NCBI GenBank assembly: GCA_050633705.1
Contig: JBOEGZ010000013.1
Coordinates: forward strand, 53,764-117,763
DNA length: 64,000 bases
Source of the DNA: JAJFHI01 sp050633705
Lineage (GTDB): Bacteria > Pseudomonadota > Alphaproteobacteria > Rhizobiales > Hyphomicrobiaceae
Reading direction: 5' to 3'
The notes beneath the pieces are model-generated. The model made no database searches, had not been told where the DNA came from, and saw only the letters and a program-made list of their open reading frames with translations. Both the position numbers and the translations under genes were made by a program. Positions 1 through 8,818 of the stretch are shown one piece after another; positions within the stretch are counted from its first letter, which is position 1, and the number at the start of each line of letters is the position of its first letter.

Positions 1-60
1 GCGCTCGGCAAGAATTTTTTTCAGGAAACCACAAATCTAATCGGCTGTGTTGAAACTTAT

Positions 61-1308
61 TCAGCGACCAAACCGCTGTTCGATATAATCTTCAACGAGC
101 TTCTTAAAATCATCTGCAATTGTGCCACCACGCAGTGTCACTGCTTTTTTACCGTCAATGAAAACTGGCGCTGCCGGTTGTTCGCCGGTGCCGGGCAGGG
201 AAATACCAATGTCGGCGTGTTTGGATTCACCAGGCCCGTTCACAATACAGCCCATAACAGCCAGGTTCAGCGTTTCGACACCTGGATATCTGGCTTTCCA
301 TTCCGGCATGCGGTCACGGATCATCACTTGCACGTCGCGGGCAAGTTCCTGAAATACCGTCGATGTCGTACGACCACATCCTGGACACGCAGCGACAATT
401 GGCACGAACGAACGCAATCCCATTGTCTGTAAAATTTCTTGTGCAACCTGCACTTCAACCGTTCTGTCGCCACCAGGCTCCGGCGTTAAGGAGACGCGAA
501 TGGTGTCTCCAATACCCTCCTGCAACAAAACACCCATCGCCGCTGTTGAGGCAACGATGCCTTTCGAACCCATACCGGCTTCCGTAAGCCCAAGATGCAA
601 AGCGAGATTCGAACGTGCTGCCAACATCCGGTAGACAGAAATTAAATCCTGCACTGCTGAAACCTTGGCCGACAAAACAATGCGGTCGGCCCCTAATCCC
701 AACTCCTGCGCACGCTGAGCCGATAGCAAAGCCGATTGCACGATGGCTTCATGCGTCACAGCGCGGGCTGTTTTGGGTTCTGGGCTTTTGGCGTTTTCAT
801 CCATCAAGTGCGTCAGCAGCTCTTGATCCAACGAGCCCCAGTTCACACCAATTCGGACAGGCTTTTGATATTCAATTGCCTTCTCGATGATTGCAGAAAA
901 CTGTCCGTCTTTCTTTTTCTTAAAACCGACGTTGCCAGGATTGATGCGGTATTTGTCCAGTGCTTCTGCACATGCTGGATTTTCCGACAGCAATGTGTGA
1001 CCGATATAATGAAAATCTCCAACCAGTGGGACGCTCACGCCTCGCGCCCGCAATTGATCCCGGATATGAGGCACTGCTTTGGCGGCCTCATCGCGATCAA
1101 CGGTAATGCGCACCAACTCTGAACCAGCGCGTGCCAATGCGCCAACCTGAGCAACGGTGGCCGCGATATCCGCCGTATCTGTGTTGGTCATGGATTGGAC
1201 AACGACGGGGTTGCGTCCACCAACAATGACACCGGCAATGTCAACTGCGACCGCATCCCGGCGGGTGGTTTCTAATGTCTCGTCATTGCCTTGTTTCACA
1301 GCCGTCAT
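61..1308 (-). CDS. ispG: 4-hydroxy-3-methylbut-2-enyl diphosphate synthase (IspG/GcpE)
   Basis: IspG makes HMBPP from methylerythritol cyclodiphosphate in the cytosolic MEP isoprenoid pathway, using a [4Fe-4S] cluster and reduced flavodoxin or ferredoxin. The 415-residue product has the normal bacterial length. It starts with the family hallmark VVVQSMTNTDT and has the TIM-barrel segment DFHYIGHTLL. The cluster cysteines are in ACPGCGRT and in the later VMGCIVNGPGE. It is the last gene of the minus-strand run zur-znuC-znuB-ispG, 91 bases after znuB, so it may be co-transcribed. Its end is only 60 bases from the window edge, so no terminator could be judged. The function call is very secure. 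Confidence 0.97.
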   Translation of the reverse strand: MTAVKQGNDETLETTRRDAVAVDIAGVIVGGRNPVVVQSMTNTDTADIAATVAQVGALARAGSELVRITVDRDEAAKAVPHIRDQLRARGVSVPLVGDFHYIGHTLLSENPACAEALDKYRINPGNVGFKKKKDGQFSAIIEKAIEYQKPVRIGVNWGSLDQELLTHLMDENAKSPEPKTARAVTHEAIVQSALLSAQRAQELGLGADRIVLSAKVSAVQDLISVYRMLAARSNLALHLGLTEAGMGSKGIVASTAAMGVLLQEGIGDTIRVSLTPEPGGDRTVEVQVAQEILQTMGLRSFVPIVAACPGCGRTTSTVFQELARDVQVMIRDRMPEWKARYPGVETLNLAVMGCIVNGPGESKHADIGISLPGTGEQPAAPVFIDGKKAVTLRGGTIADDFKKLVEDYIEQRFGR

Positions 1309-1399
1309 ACCTGGGCCTTTTGCGCATCTGTGCGTTACATCTTCAAGGCTCTTACCTAATAGACTGGGAAGCTATTGGCCAGTCAGTTCCGCCCTACAG

Positions 1400-2203
1400 T
1401 CATTGCGTGCGACGTTGGCGCACCTGTCCGACGATCAGCGATAGAACGGCAAGCAACGCCATCATCAATACGATTGCAGGCCCCCCTGGAGTGTCGAATT
1501 GTAGGGATAAGCCAAAGCCCAAAGCGACCGCGATGAGACCTGCAATCGCAGTTATTATCACCATCCGTTCCGGCGTTGTGGCAAATGGTCGGGCGGCAAT
1601 TGCGGGGACGACTAAAAATGCGATCACCAATAATATCCCAACGATTTTTATCGCCGCGGCAACGAATATCGCCAACAACAAAGTAAACCCAGCTCGGACC
1701 TTCATAGGATGAACCCCTTCAGCTTCGGCAAGTTGCTCATGAACGACCAGCCGCAACAGTGATTGCCATAGGTAACCGATGGCGAAAAGGACAACCGTCC
1801 CACCGACAAAAATCACATAGAGATCCGATGTGGTGACGGCGTAAAGGTCACCAAACAAATACGCCATCAAATCCAATGATGGCCCAGCAATCGCAACTGA
1901 CGCGATCACCCCAGCCGAAAGCGTGCCGTGGTGCATCAAGCCCAGAATAGAATCGAGCGGCAGGAAGTTTTGTCTTCCCAAAGCCAGAATGGCAAAAGCC
2001 GCCGCAACCGCCACCCCAAATACCGTTGAAGTTGGTTCGATTTCCAAGGCCAACCCCAGCGCGACGCCGATCAAACACGCCTGCGCAATGGTCTCTCCGA
2101 AATAGGCCATGCGGTTCCACACGACCACACAGCCAAGTGGGGCGGCAATGATCGCCAAACCAACGGCTGCGGCAATTGAGCGGAGTAAAAATGGTTCCAA
2201 CAC
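1400..2203 (-). CDS. znuB: Zinc ABC transporter permease ZnuB
   Basis: This is the inner-membrane permease of the ZnuABC high-affinity zinc importer. The 267 residues form about eight hydrophobic segments typical of the ABC-3 metal permease family, including the motif MAYFGETIAQACLIGVALG near residue 32 and the C-terminal block VPAIAARPFATTPERM. The start codon is GTG, immediately after the znuC stop codon (TGA then GTG), so translational coupling is likely. A periplasmic ZnuA gene is not present in the window. Similar permeases carry Mn or Fe, but the neighbouring zur and the His-rich ATPase favour zinc. Confidence 0.93.
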   Translation of the reverse strand: MLEPFLLRSIAAAVGLAIIAAPLGCVVVWNRMAYFGETIAQACLIGVALGLALEIEPTSTVFGVAVAAAFAILALGRQNFLPLDSILGLMHHGTLSAGVIASVAIAGPSLDLMAYLFGDLYAVTTSDLYVIFVGGTVVLFAIGYLWQSLLRLVVHEQLAEAEGVHPMKVRAGFTLLLAIFVAAAIKIVGILLVIAFLVVPAIAARPFATTPERMVIITAIAGLIAVALGFGLSLQFDTPGGPAIVLMMALLAVLSLIVGQVRQRRTQ

Positions 2204-3076
2204 TCAAGCTCCAGGTTCATCAAGTGTCGGACGACCTGAGAGATCGTGCGTGTGGTCATGATGGTGTTCATAGATCGCAAACGCTTTTGCAGCCTCATGC
2301 CCAAACAAACGTGCGTACTCGGCATGCTTGGCAACTGCTATCGGCTTACCGCTACAACAGACGTGTTGGTTGAGACAAATTACGCGGTCGCTCGATGCCA
2401 TCACAACGTGCAAATCGTGGCTGACGAGTAAAACGCCAAGTCCGCGGGTTTCGCGAAGTTTTGCGATTAACTCGTAGAGCTCCGCCTCGCCAACGTGATC
2501 AACGCCGGAAACGGGCTCGTCGAGAACCAGGACATCGGGATTTCGCAACAGCGCTCGTGCAAACACCACCCTTTGCAATTCGCCACCGGATAATTTCGCT
2601 AATTGTCGGTCGAAGACCTTACCAGCCCCGACAGTCTGAAGAACGTCTTTGATTCTTGCGTCGTCCACATCATTGGCCAATGCCAAGAACCGGCTGGCGG
2701 TCATTGGTAAGGTCGGGTCGATTTCAACGCGCTGCGGAACGTAGCCAATCCGCAGGCCGGCGCGTTTGTGAACGACACCTGTATCAGCTTTTTCCAAACC
2801 CAACAGCACTTTGACCAACGTCGTTTTACCAGCCCCATTGGGACCGATCAGGGTCACAACTTCGCCAGCCCCAAGATCAAGATCCACATCACTTAGGATC
2901 GTGCGGCCAGAACGGGTCAACGATAGATCACGAACGCCAAACAAACTGTCTGGATCTATCGGTGTTTCAATGCGATACCCATGACCATGATCGTGGCCAA
3001 CGGCGGCGCCATGAGCACAACTTGGTGGCTCAGTTAGACCTGTTGGTGTGGTCGATGAAGATGTAACTTGGGGCAC
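2204..3076 (-). CDS. znuC: Zinc ABC transporter ATPase ZnuC
   Basis: This is the cytosolic ATPase that powers zinc import through ZnuB. In its 290 residues one sees Walker A GPNGAGKTT, signature LSGGELQRV, Walker B VLVLDEP and the switch His in LLVSHDLH. Histidine-rich stretches occur at both ends (HGAAVGHDHGHG near residue 25 and EHHHDHTHD near residue 270), as is common in alphaproteobacterial ZnuC; they probably bind zinc. It lies 50 bases downstream of zur and abuts znuB, giving a zur-znuC-znuB operon. Regulation by Zur is expected from the arrangement, but no clear Zur operator could be recognised by eye. Confidence 0.95.
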   Translation of the reverse strand: MPQVTSSSTTPTGLTEPPSCAHGAAVGHDHGHGYRIETPIDPDSLFGVRDLSLTRSGRTILSDVDLDLGAGEVVTLIGPNGAGKTTLVKVLLGLEKADTGVVHKRAGLRIGYVPQRVEIDPTLPMTASRFLALANDVDDARIKDVLQTVGAGKVFDRQLAKLSGGELQRVVFARALLRNPDVLVLDEPVSGVDHVGEAELYELIAKLRETRGLGVLLVSHDLHVVMASSDRVICLNQHVCCSGKPIAVAKHAEYARLFGHEAAKAFAIYEHHHDHTHDLSGRPTLDEPGA

Positions 3077-3126
3077 GCCTTGGGTTCCTGAACCGTCGGA
3101 AAAAATTTAGCGCGGACAGTGACCGC

Positions 3127-3657
3127 TTAGTCCGTTTTAGCGGCTTCAGTCTTCTTTGCGCAATCCCGACAAACGCCTGAAACTTCAACGAACTTCACTT
3201 TCGGTTGAAATCCGGTGCTTTGTGCGAGGCCCTTGATTGTATCAAATACGATTTGCGCGCCAACTTCTTGAACACCACCACAGACTTCGCAAGCAAGGAA
3301 AATCGGGCGCCCCTTTTTGCCATGTTCATGGCGGCGGCAAGCAAAGTATGCGTTCTTGCTCTCCAGGCGGTGAATGACGCCCGTCTCCATCAGGGCATCA
3401 ATTGAGCGATAAACTGAAATCGGAGCCAAGCGCGTGCCCTTTTCCGACAGGCGATCGATTATATCGTAAGCGCCAATTGCACTGTGGGTCGAAGCGATCT
3501 CGGTAAAGACTTGTTGGCGCAGATCTGTAAACCTCAATTTCTGCTGCTCAAATTGTTCGCGCGCATGATTTACCGCCGCGGAAAGACGCGCCAGATCTTC
3601 TTCTGACTGAACGTCACTGGCCCCTTCAGGACCGATTGTTGATGCGGTTTTGTCCAT
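3127..3657 (-). CDS. zur: Fur-family zinc uptake regulator Zur
   Basis: This is a Fur-superfamily repressor that senses Zn(II). The 176-residue protein has the N-terminal winged helix (RFTDLRQQVFTEIASTHSAIGAYDIIDRL, described here by its ends only) followed by the dimerisation domain. It contains the structural zinc site CEVCGG near residue 133 and CRDC near residue 166, and ACRRHEHG for metal sensing. The N-terminal extension of about 35 residues is longer than in E. coli Zur. It is the first gene of the znu operon, which argues for Zur rather than Fur, Mur or Irr. The start at 3657 is the only convenient ATG, and the extension could be partly untranslated. Confidence 0.9.
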   Translation of the reverse strand: MDKTASTIGPEGASDVQSEEDLARLSAAVNHAREQFEQQKLRFTDLRQQVFTEIASTHSAIGAYDIIDRLSEKGTRLAPISVYRSIDALMETGVIHRLESKNAYFACRRHEHGKKGRPIFLACEVCGGVQEVGAQIVFDTIKGLAQSTGFQPKVKFVEVSGVCRDCAKKTEAAKTD

Positions 3658-4220
3658 TTCGGCTCGTCTATCTTATCCCTAGTGGACGTTAGGGTGGCAC
3701 AATTTGGATTCGAACACTATCACAGCTAAAAAAACGCAAAAGTATTCGCATCCCGACCAAATCTTAACCCAGCTTTGCCGGATCGATCTGGAGGTAGCCC
3801 CCTGCAACAGATCAAAAAATCAGAGCAATATGCGCCCTAATTGTTGTAGATACTCCACAGGTTTGGCTCTACCCACACGAGATCAATCTCGTACCGCTTT
3901 CTTTTCGCTATCACGCGTCAGGTTGGTTTATATAAGATCAATATGGTGCTGACCGATGGTAATTAAAGCTCGCTTTTTTGACTTCTTAACCCGTCAGGGC
4001 ACGGAAATGGTGCATATTCAGTCAAAACGCCAGTTGACCCACTTTTCGGCCAGATACTTGCCCCATTCATGCCCTGTAAAACAGGGTTAATGAGGCACTC
4101 AGTGGCAACAGCGCGACAGGCTCAAATCGCGCCGGGTAGTTACGCGGAGAACAAACAAATTTATAAAGGTCGTTCGACCGTGCTTTGTTTGTTCAGATCG
4201 CGTTGGAGGATAAACCAGTT
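3658..4220. other. Intergenic region between zur and the 1133-residue membrane protein gene
   Basis: These 563 bases lie between divergent genes and should contain promoters for both. The region is AT-richer than its flanks. It holds a small perfect hairpin at 4072-4086 (CCCTGT, AAA loop, ACAGGG) and the larger stem-loop at 4151-4192 described separately. Short open frames here show no protein-like composition. No convincing Zur box was found. Confidence 0.5.
4151..4192 (+). promoter_or_regulatory. Long 5' stem-loop upstream of the 1133-residue protein
   Basis: The arms ACAAACAAA (4151-4159) and TTTGTTTGT (4184-4192) are exact reverse complements. Inside them sits a second perfect stem GGTCG/CGACC (4168-4172 with 4175-4179) closed by a TT loop. 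An asymmetric internal loop of 8 and 4 bases separates the two stems. The structure ends 12 bases before the ribosome binding site GGAGGA at 4205-4210, so it could modulate translation or mRNA stability. There is no U-run after it, so it does not look like an intrinsic terminator. Confidence 0.5.
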
Positions 4221-7200
4221 ATGGGTTGGGATGTTAAAGCGACAACCGTTGCTGCGGCCGATGCAATTGGTAATTTCAAAATAACCCCACCTACGATGGA
4301 TCAATTCCAGCAAGTCGCCATTCCACTCGCGATCGCCCTCAGCGTATTCCTCGTCGCGCGCTGGTTACTGTCGCCGATGCTCAGCCGTTTCCGCCAAACC
4401 GTCGAAGACACAATATTTTCAAGCTGGCAGTTGGCGTTATTGGCAACAACCGGACTGATCCTATCGCTGGCCTCCGGCTGGACCACGTGGGACGGCATGC
4501 GCAATTTCACCAACGAGCCGTTCCTCTCACTGCTTATTACCTTCGGCATTCAAGGCGTCATGTTGATCGTCGCGTGGTTGATTGGCGAAAGCTTTGCAAC
4601 TGGCATGAAGCAAAAAGGCCGCGAAGGTGCAATTGGTGTGGTCGGCATGGCGGCAGCAATTATTGCCGCCGTTGCAATCGTCGGCGGCATTGCCGCACTC
4701 GCCATTTTCGGCACGCCAGGCTTTTCATCGCACAACATGGCCTTTGCCGCCATTTTCATCGGCATTGTCGGCTTTATCGGTGCCATGCAGATGGATGTCA
4801 TCCAGCCTTATTTTCAAAGCGGCCGCGTAATATTAAAAAATGCCGTGTTGTGGGTGATGTTCCTCGCTTGTATGACAACTTCGGTCTTTTTCTCATTCGA
4901 CAGCCTCTTTTCGCAAATCTTTCCTCAAAGCGAGCGCGTACGCGCTGCTGAACTTCGTGCCCAGAATCAAGTCGCTGGGATCATCGCCGATATCGGTTCG
5001 ACCATTGGCACCAGACGACTTCAAGAAGCTGAGCGATTGTTCGAGAACGAAGGCTGGCTGAAATATGAGACCCAGCTTGATCGCCTGGGAACAGCGGCAC
5101 AAGGTGCACAAGCGGAAATCGAACGTTATTTTGTCGCGCAGATGGAAGAACGACGCAAAGCCATCGCGGAACAACAACAGCGGCGCGCGACGGCAGAGCG
5201 TAGCCAGGTCGGGCTTAAGGCCAAAAAAGTTCGCCTCACAGAAGAACTATCCCGCCTGCAAGCAAATCGCCCAGCAGCCCTCACGGCCGTCGAAGACCAG
5301 ACCGGCGTATTATCGGATCTACAAAAGGCACTCGATGAGCAACGCGCAAAGACGCTCGCCGAAGAACGCGGTGTTGAAGGATCAGGCAAGCAAGGTCGTG
5401 GCCAATTTTACCGCGCAAGCAAAGCCGAAGAAGCGCGCATTCGCAGCCAGATCGAGGTTGCCCGCCGACGCCTGAAAGCACCACAGGTTGAGCTCAAAAA
5501 AATTGACTCCCGCGTCGGTGACATCAAAGCTGAACTTGTCCAGATCGATGCTGATATCGCCACGCTGGCCGGAGAAGCCACCACAGCAGATCAACGCATC
5601 ACAGCAGCCGAATCACGCCGCGACGACGAAGAAGCTGGCCCACGCGTCGACCCTGCGCGAGTTTATCCCGCATTCGAAAAAGCCAAGGTCGAATTTCGCC
5701 AAGACCCATCTGTCGAACGCCTTGGCTCGCTGCAACAGCAATGCTCACAACTTCTCGATGCGATGTCGTCGACCCCTGTGACGAAAACGGCTGTGCGCGA
5801 TATCGACTGTGACCCCAAAGCCGCCAGTGAAGCGGCAGCAATCGTGTTTGCGCTCAACACCGGTGCCAACGCATTTGGAGCCAATTGCGCAGGTGGACAA
5901 AGGCTTGAAGCGCAGAATTCCACTGATGCTTTGTTTGCCTTTGCCAGAAAATGTCTGGCTGATTCCGGCCTACCAAGCGACAACACCGATAAATTGCGCG
6001 GCCAGATTAATCTCGCCGAACTCAACCGTGACGACAAAGCCCACAGATTTGTCGTGACCTGGAATGCCTTCCAGGACGGCAACCGCTTGGCCTACCTCGC
6101 CATGGCGATCGCTATTGCAATTGATAGTCTTGTGTTCATGTCAGGTCTGTTTGGCGCCAACGCGGTCCGGTCGCCACTTTCAGATGTGCCAAGTTACCGG
6201 GCACGTTCTGCCAAACAGCTGGAATCCATTGTTGAAAATGCGTTATTGCCAAACAAATATGACAATGCCGACGCGCTCTTAACCGCGTTGCGGCCAATCA
6301 CGCCACTGGATGGTTTTACGCATGAAGTCATTGTCCCCTACGACGAGACGCCAAACAGCGCGCGCCTGGTCAAAGTTTTAAACGCAGCAGCTGCCATCGG
6401 TGCTGTCGCTCATGATGAGTATCGCAAGGAACGCTACCTTGTTCGTCCGGAACTGTTTGAGTTTGTCTCGAGTGTCGCCAAGAAAACCTTTGACGCTGAT
6501 GATGATCATGGACGCATTTCAGATCTAAAGCATGTTGTCACTGTCGCATTACAACCGCATGTCGGCGACCATGCACAAATTGTGTTGGGACATTGCCATC
6601 CAATAACCGAACAAAACGGCTTTTCATCGGAAATCATTATGCCGGACATTCCCGAGCATGATCGCCCGATCGTACGCAACGTATTGAATGCCGGTTCAAC
6701 ACTTCAATACGTGTCACGCGATGAGCGCCAAGGCGAAGCCGGTCGCTACTATGTCCATAGTCAGCTTTACAAAACGCTGGCTCTCATCTCAGCCAGTAAT
6801 CCTATGACTGGAAATCGCTTGCACGCCCCGCAATTGGCAGCACCTCAACAACGCGATGGCGGCGCGCTGCATGAAAACACCGATGCAATTGCGAGCCAGC
6901 CGGCGCCCAAGCAAGTTGAGCCACCTGTACGCCAAGTCACACAACAACCTGTACCAAGTAATCAACCAGGCGCCCAAGAATCGCGACAACCGCCTCAGGA
7001 GCCACAACTTACGCAGGATGAGCTGAACAAACTTTCTTATCAGTGCCGTTCGAGCCTGTTGAATGCACTTGGACTCAATATCGAAGACGTTGACAGACGT
7101 CTGGCCAGTGACGGCGTTGGAGAAGCTTCGCTTAATGCCTGGCAGGCATTGCAAAAACATGCAGCAACGAACGAACGCTTGAAAGTCCTTTTAAGCCGTA

Positions 7201-7622
7201 ACTTTGAGGCGCATCAGCAAAAGCTTGCCGAAATGTACTCGAGTTTGAGATCTGCAAATTCCGGCAACACGCAGACGGCAAAAATTCTCGATCAGGTCGA
7301 CATCCAGGTTGGAGAGGAACTCGTTAAACTGATGCTGTTTCCTGAAGTTGGCTTGATTAAAGAACTTATCGAGCAACTCGAAGCCGCAGCGGCTTACGAA
7401 CCTGGCCTCAACAACAAAGAACATAACCTGCTGGTCCAGCTTCGGCGCGTTCAGTTGCTTCTCGACCAGTCTCACGAAGTTGACGACAAAGCCTGGCGAG
7501 AAATTAACGCCGTGCTTGCGGAACCACTTGAGATCCAAGACCAGCCTGAGGAAGAAATCGCCGACATCGACAAGATTGTAAGTCTCTTTCAAAAGCAACC
7601 TGATGACGGCGATGCGGCTTAG
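4221..7622 (+). CDS. Large membrane protein with coiled coil, function unknown
   Basis: I do not recognise this 1133-residue protein. The start at 4221 is chosen because GGAGGA lies 11 bases upstream; an in-frame ATG at 4185 lies inside the 5' stem-loop. About six transmembrane segments are visible at residues 31-50, 69-86, 101-121, 138-163, 173-191 and 205-225. They are followed by a long charged, Gln/Arg/Glu-rich coiled coil at about 240-500, another hydrophobic segment at about 622-648, and a large soluble C-terminal part. The latter has two related-looking blocks around residues 695-870, a Pro/Gln-rich linker (about 880-930) and a helical end. The layout suggests an inner-membrane scaffold or mechanosensory protein with a cytosolic domain, but that is inference only. 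A strong terminator follows. Confidence 0.85.
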   Translation: MGWDVKATTVAAADAIGNFKITPPTMDQFQQVAIPLAIALSVFLVARWLLSPMLSRFRQTVEDTIFSSWQLALLATTGLILSLASGWTTWDGMRNFTNEPFLSLLITFGIQGVMLIVAWLIGESFATGMKQKGREGAIGVVGMAAAIIAAVAIVGGIAALAIFGTPGFSSHNMAFAAIFIGIVGFIGAMQMDVIQPYFQSGRVILKNAVLWVMFLACMTTSVFFSFDSLFSQIFPQSERVRAAELRAQNQVAGIIADIGSTIGTRRLQEAERLFENEGWLKYETQLDRLGTAAQGAQAEIERYFVAQMEERRKAIAEQQQRRATAERSQVGLKAKKVRLTEELSRLQANRPAALTAVEDQTGVLSDLQKALDEQRAKTLAEERGVEGSGKQGRGQFYRASKAEEARIRSQIEVARRRLKAPQVELKKIDSRVGDIKAELVQIDADIATLAGEATTADQRITAAESRRDDEEAGPRVDPARVYPAFEKAKVEFRQDPSVERLGSLQQQCSQLLDAMSSTPVTKTAVRDIDCDPKAASEAAAIVFALNTGANAFGANCAGGQRLEAQNSTDALFAFARKCLADSGLPSDNTDKLRGQINLAELNRDDKAHRFVVTWNAFQDGNRLAYLAMAIAIAIDSLVFMSGLFGANAVRSPLSDVPSYRARSAKQLESIVENALLPNKYDNADALLTALRPITPLDGFTHEVIVPYDETPNSARLVKVLNAAAAIGAVAHDEYRKERYLVRPELFEFVSSVAKKTFDADDDHGRISDLKHVVTVALQPHVGDHAQIVLGHCHPITEQNGFSSEIIMPDIPEHDRPIVRNVLNAGSTLQYVSRDERQGEAGRYYVHSQLYKTLALISASNPMTGNRLHAPQLAAPQQRDGGALHENTDAIASQPAPKQVEPPVRQVTQQPVPSNQPGAQESRQPPQEPQLTQDELNKLSYQCRSSLLNALGLNIEDVDRRLASDGVGEASLNAWQALQKHAATNERLKVLLSRNFEAHQQKLAEMYSSLRSANSGNTQTAKILDQVDIQVGEELVKLMLFPEVGLIKELIEQLEAAAAYEPGLNNKEHNLLVQLRRVQLLLDQSHEVDDKAWREINAVLAEPLEIQDQPEEEIADIDKIVSLFQKQPDDGDAA

Positions 7623-7654
7623 TGCGCGCAAACTACCTATCAATTCGACAACTT

Positions 7655-7686
7655 AAAAACGCCCTATTTGTTGGGGCGTTTTTCTC
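7655..7686 (+). terminator. Intrinsic terminator after the 1133-residue protein gene
   Basis: The stem AAAACGCCC/GGGGCGTTTT with a short loop is followed by a T-rich run, about 35 bases past the stop codon at 7622. It is a standard Rho-independent terminator. Confidence 0.85.
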
Positions 7687-7804
7687 ATTTCCGCCATTGC
7701 TCGACCCTGCTTTCGCCGCCGAGCCTCGTTATCTATTGAAAACAGCTTCACTCAGCCGCGCAATAATCCGACCGCGCTGATGAGTTTTCGGAGGGAGCCC
7801 GAAG

Positions 7805-7853
7805 GCGTGCTGGCTGATCCGTTGTCGCGTGAAACAGCGGAACACCAGCACGC
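7805..7853. terminator. Two-step hairpin downstream of the FAH-family gene
   Basis: GCGTGCTGG (7805-7813) pairs exactly with CCAGCACGC (7845-7853). Inside this, CCGTTGT (7819-7825) pairs with ACAGCGG (7834-7840) with a single G-U wobble. It lies 34 bases beyond the minus-strand stop at 7888, where a terminator is expected. No clear U-run follows on the minus strand, so its role as a terminator is only probable. Confidence 0.45.
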
Positions 7854-7887
7854 TGGCGCTTTCATAAGATCACTATCGGAGTAAGCT

Positions 7888-8736
7888 CTAGAGTTTAAAC
7901 GGCACAACTGTTTGGCGTTGCTCGCCCAGACCATCAATTGACAACTTCATGACATCACCTGGCTGCAACCAAGCCGGAGTTTCCATGCCAAGTGCAACAC
8001 CCGGTGGCGTACCCGTTGTAATAACATCGCCCGGTTCCAACACCATAAACTGCGAAACGTGAGACAAGAGAAACGGTACTTTATATACCATAGTCGAGGT
8101 ATTGCCGGTCTGACGGCGCACGCCGTTCACATCAAGCGCCATTGCCAGACTATCAACATCGGACAATTCATCAGGCGTGACCAACCACGGCCCGAGCGGA
8201 CCGAACGTTTCCGCACTCTTACCTTTCACCCACTGACCGCTGCGTTTGGTTTGAAAAATGCGTTCCGATACATCATTACAGATCGTGTAGCCTGCGATGT
8301 AGTCTGCGGCATCGGCCTCATCGACATAGCGCGCGCGTTTGCCAATCACGAAGGCTAGTTCCACTTCCCAATCCAACTGGGTGCTATCGCGCGGGATCAT
8401 GACATCGTCGTTCGGTCCGCAAATACACGTGGCAACCTTGTTAAATACAACCGGACTACGCGGAATTTCAGCTCCCGTTTCGGCAGCGTGGTCGGCATAA
8501 TTGAGACCGATCGCAAGGAACGTACGAACATCTGCAACCGGGCAACCCAGCCGTACATCAGCCGGCACCTCAGGCAAACTTGAAACATCAATTGCCCCAA
8601 GCCGCGCAAGACCGTCTGCTGAAAGCGCTTCTCCGGTAAAATCATTGACGTGGGCTGATATATCTCGCACACGCCCTTCGGGGTCAACAATTCCTGGTTT
8701 TTCTTTGCCAAATTCCCCGAACCGAACAAGCTTCAT
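7888..8736 (-). CDS. Fumarylacetoacetate hydrolase family protein
   Basis: This 282-residue protein has the FAH C-terminal fold used by hydrolases, decarboxylases and isomerases of small dicarbonyl acids. Visible family signatures are FLAIGLNYADHAAETG near residue 91, the metal-binding DWEVELAFVIGKRAR near 120, and the end motif GDVITTGTPPGVALGM. Length and motifs match the ureidoglycolate lyase/2-hydroxyhepta-dienedioate isomerase-like or acylpyruvase subgroup. The substrate cannot be read from the sequence. It stands alone, convergent with the gene on the left, and 82 bases from the end of the di-heme cytochrome gene on the same strand. Confidence 0.9.
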   Translation of the reverse strand: MKLVRFGEFGKEKPGIVDPEGRVRDISAHVNDFTGEALSADGLARLGAIDVSSLPEVPADVRLGCPVADVRTFLAIGLNYADHAAETGAEIPRSPVVFNKVATCICGPNDDVMIPRDSTQLDWEVELAFVIGKRARYVDEADAADYIAGYTICNDVSERIFQTKRSGQWVKGKSAETFGPLGPWLVTPDELSDVDSLAMALDVNGVRRQTGNTSTMVYKVPFLLSHVSQFMVLEPGDVITTGTPPGVALGMETPAWLQPGDVMKLSIDGLGEQRQTVVPFKL

Positions 8737-8818
8737 GATTTTCTCCTACCATTTCATTTTTCGTTATGATGACACTTGCAGCCCAGCCGTTGCAAACGGG
8801 AACCTTCTCGCTGCCGTG

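Noticed and set aside
3704..3952. Plus-strand frame upstream of the large membrane protein
   Set aside because: Composition is not coding-like and it covers the zur promoter area.
3658..4220. Zur operator in the zur promoter region
   Set aside because: No sequence close to an alphaproteobacterial Zur palindrome could be identified by eye.
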